From NCBI GenBank assembly GCA_934167935.1, contig CAKPMH010000008.1, forward strand, positions 1-43,476: DNA of 43,476 bases, in the 5' to 3' direction. How positions within the stretch are numbered: the stretch's first letter is position 1; every line of letters begins with the position of its first letter. Under the pieces are notes generated by a model. It saw only the letters and a program-made list of their open reading frames with translations, was not told where the DNA came from and searched no databases. This document shows positions 43,450-43,476 of the stretch, piece by piece. The position numbers and the translations under genes were made by a program. The DNA comes from an uncultured Bacilli bacterium. Its GTDB lineage: Bacteria; Bacillota_I; Bacilli_A; RF39; UBA660.

Positions 43450-43476
43450 TACAATAAAAAAGCCCACCCGGCCAGG

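Overview
The window is from a very AT-rich, endospore-forming member of the Firmicutes, most like the uncultured gut Bacilli/Erysipelotrichia-type lineages (RF39-like), although the lineage is an inference. The evidence is low-GC sequence, strong AGGAGG/AGGTG ribosome binding sites, many sporulation genes (spoIVA, spoVAC-D-E, spoVIF, yunB, YjcZ-type peptides), a Bacillus-type RNase P RNA, and Bacillus-like gene orders (rodZ-like–pgsA–recA, gpsB–rnpB, cdaA–cdaR, secE–nusG). TGA is a normal stop, so the genetic code is standard. No CRISPR array, rRNA, tRNA, insertion sequence or prophage was seen. Most genes lie on the minus strand.

Layout. 1-1034: 5' part of a large prepilin-like surface protein whose reading frame is broken at a ten-base G tract. 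1129-4938: an atypical pyruvate kinase and an atypical GH31 protein. 5021-8681: a SEDS protein, a YjcZ-like peptide, a PH-domain protein, peptide deformylase and lactate dehydrogenase. 8693-12447: an unknown protein, an ASCH protein, a membrane-anchored protein and an LTA-synthase-type enzyme. 12515-16105: an ABC exporter, two YjcZ-like peptides and a PrsA foldase. 16116-21433: a degenerate NodB-like protein, an M29 aminopeptidase, a Gly/Tyr-rich spore-type peptide, the spoVA genes, YutD and YunB. 22057-24519: anaerobic class III ribonucleotide reductase, in which the glycyl-radical segment is a separate 56-residue gene between nrdD and nrdG. 24891-29932: spoVIF, DUF2752/DUF4234, spoIVA and ezrA. 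30103-31943: secE, nusG, tgt. 31991-34442: glutamine amidotransferase, unknown protein, histidine kinase. 34509-37504: recA, pgsA, rodZ-like, rnpB, gpsB. 37582-43352: cdaR, cdaA, TrmL, two thioredoxin-fold proteins, a one-domain Clp-type ATPase and a LysM protein.

Together the genes cover envelope growth (SEDS, LTA synthase, RodZ-like, EzrA, GpsB, c-di-AMP), anaerobic fermentation and DNA precursor synthesis, and sporulation. Promoter-like sequences fit the sporulation cascade: tandem Spo0A boxes before the histidine kinase, a sigma-E-like promoter before spoIVA, a sigma-G-like promoter before spoVAC, and two exact sigma-K-like promoters before small spore-type peptides.

The two strongest unusual signals are the poly-G tract that puts the pilin start out of frame by one base (likely phase variation) and the split class III ribonucleotide reductase with a free-standing glycyl-radical peptide. 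Several proteins are recognisable family members with altered active-site motifs (GH31, pyruvate kinase, NodB-like, thioredoxin-like).
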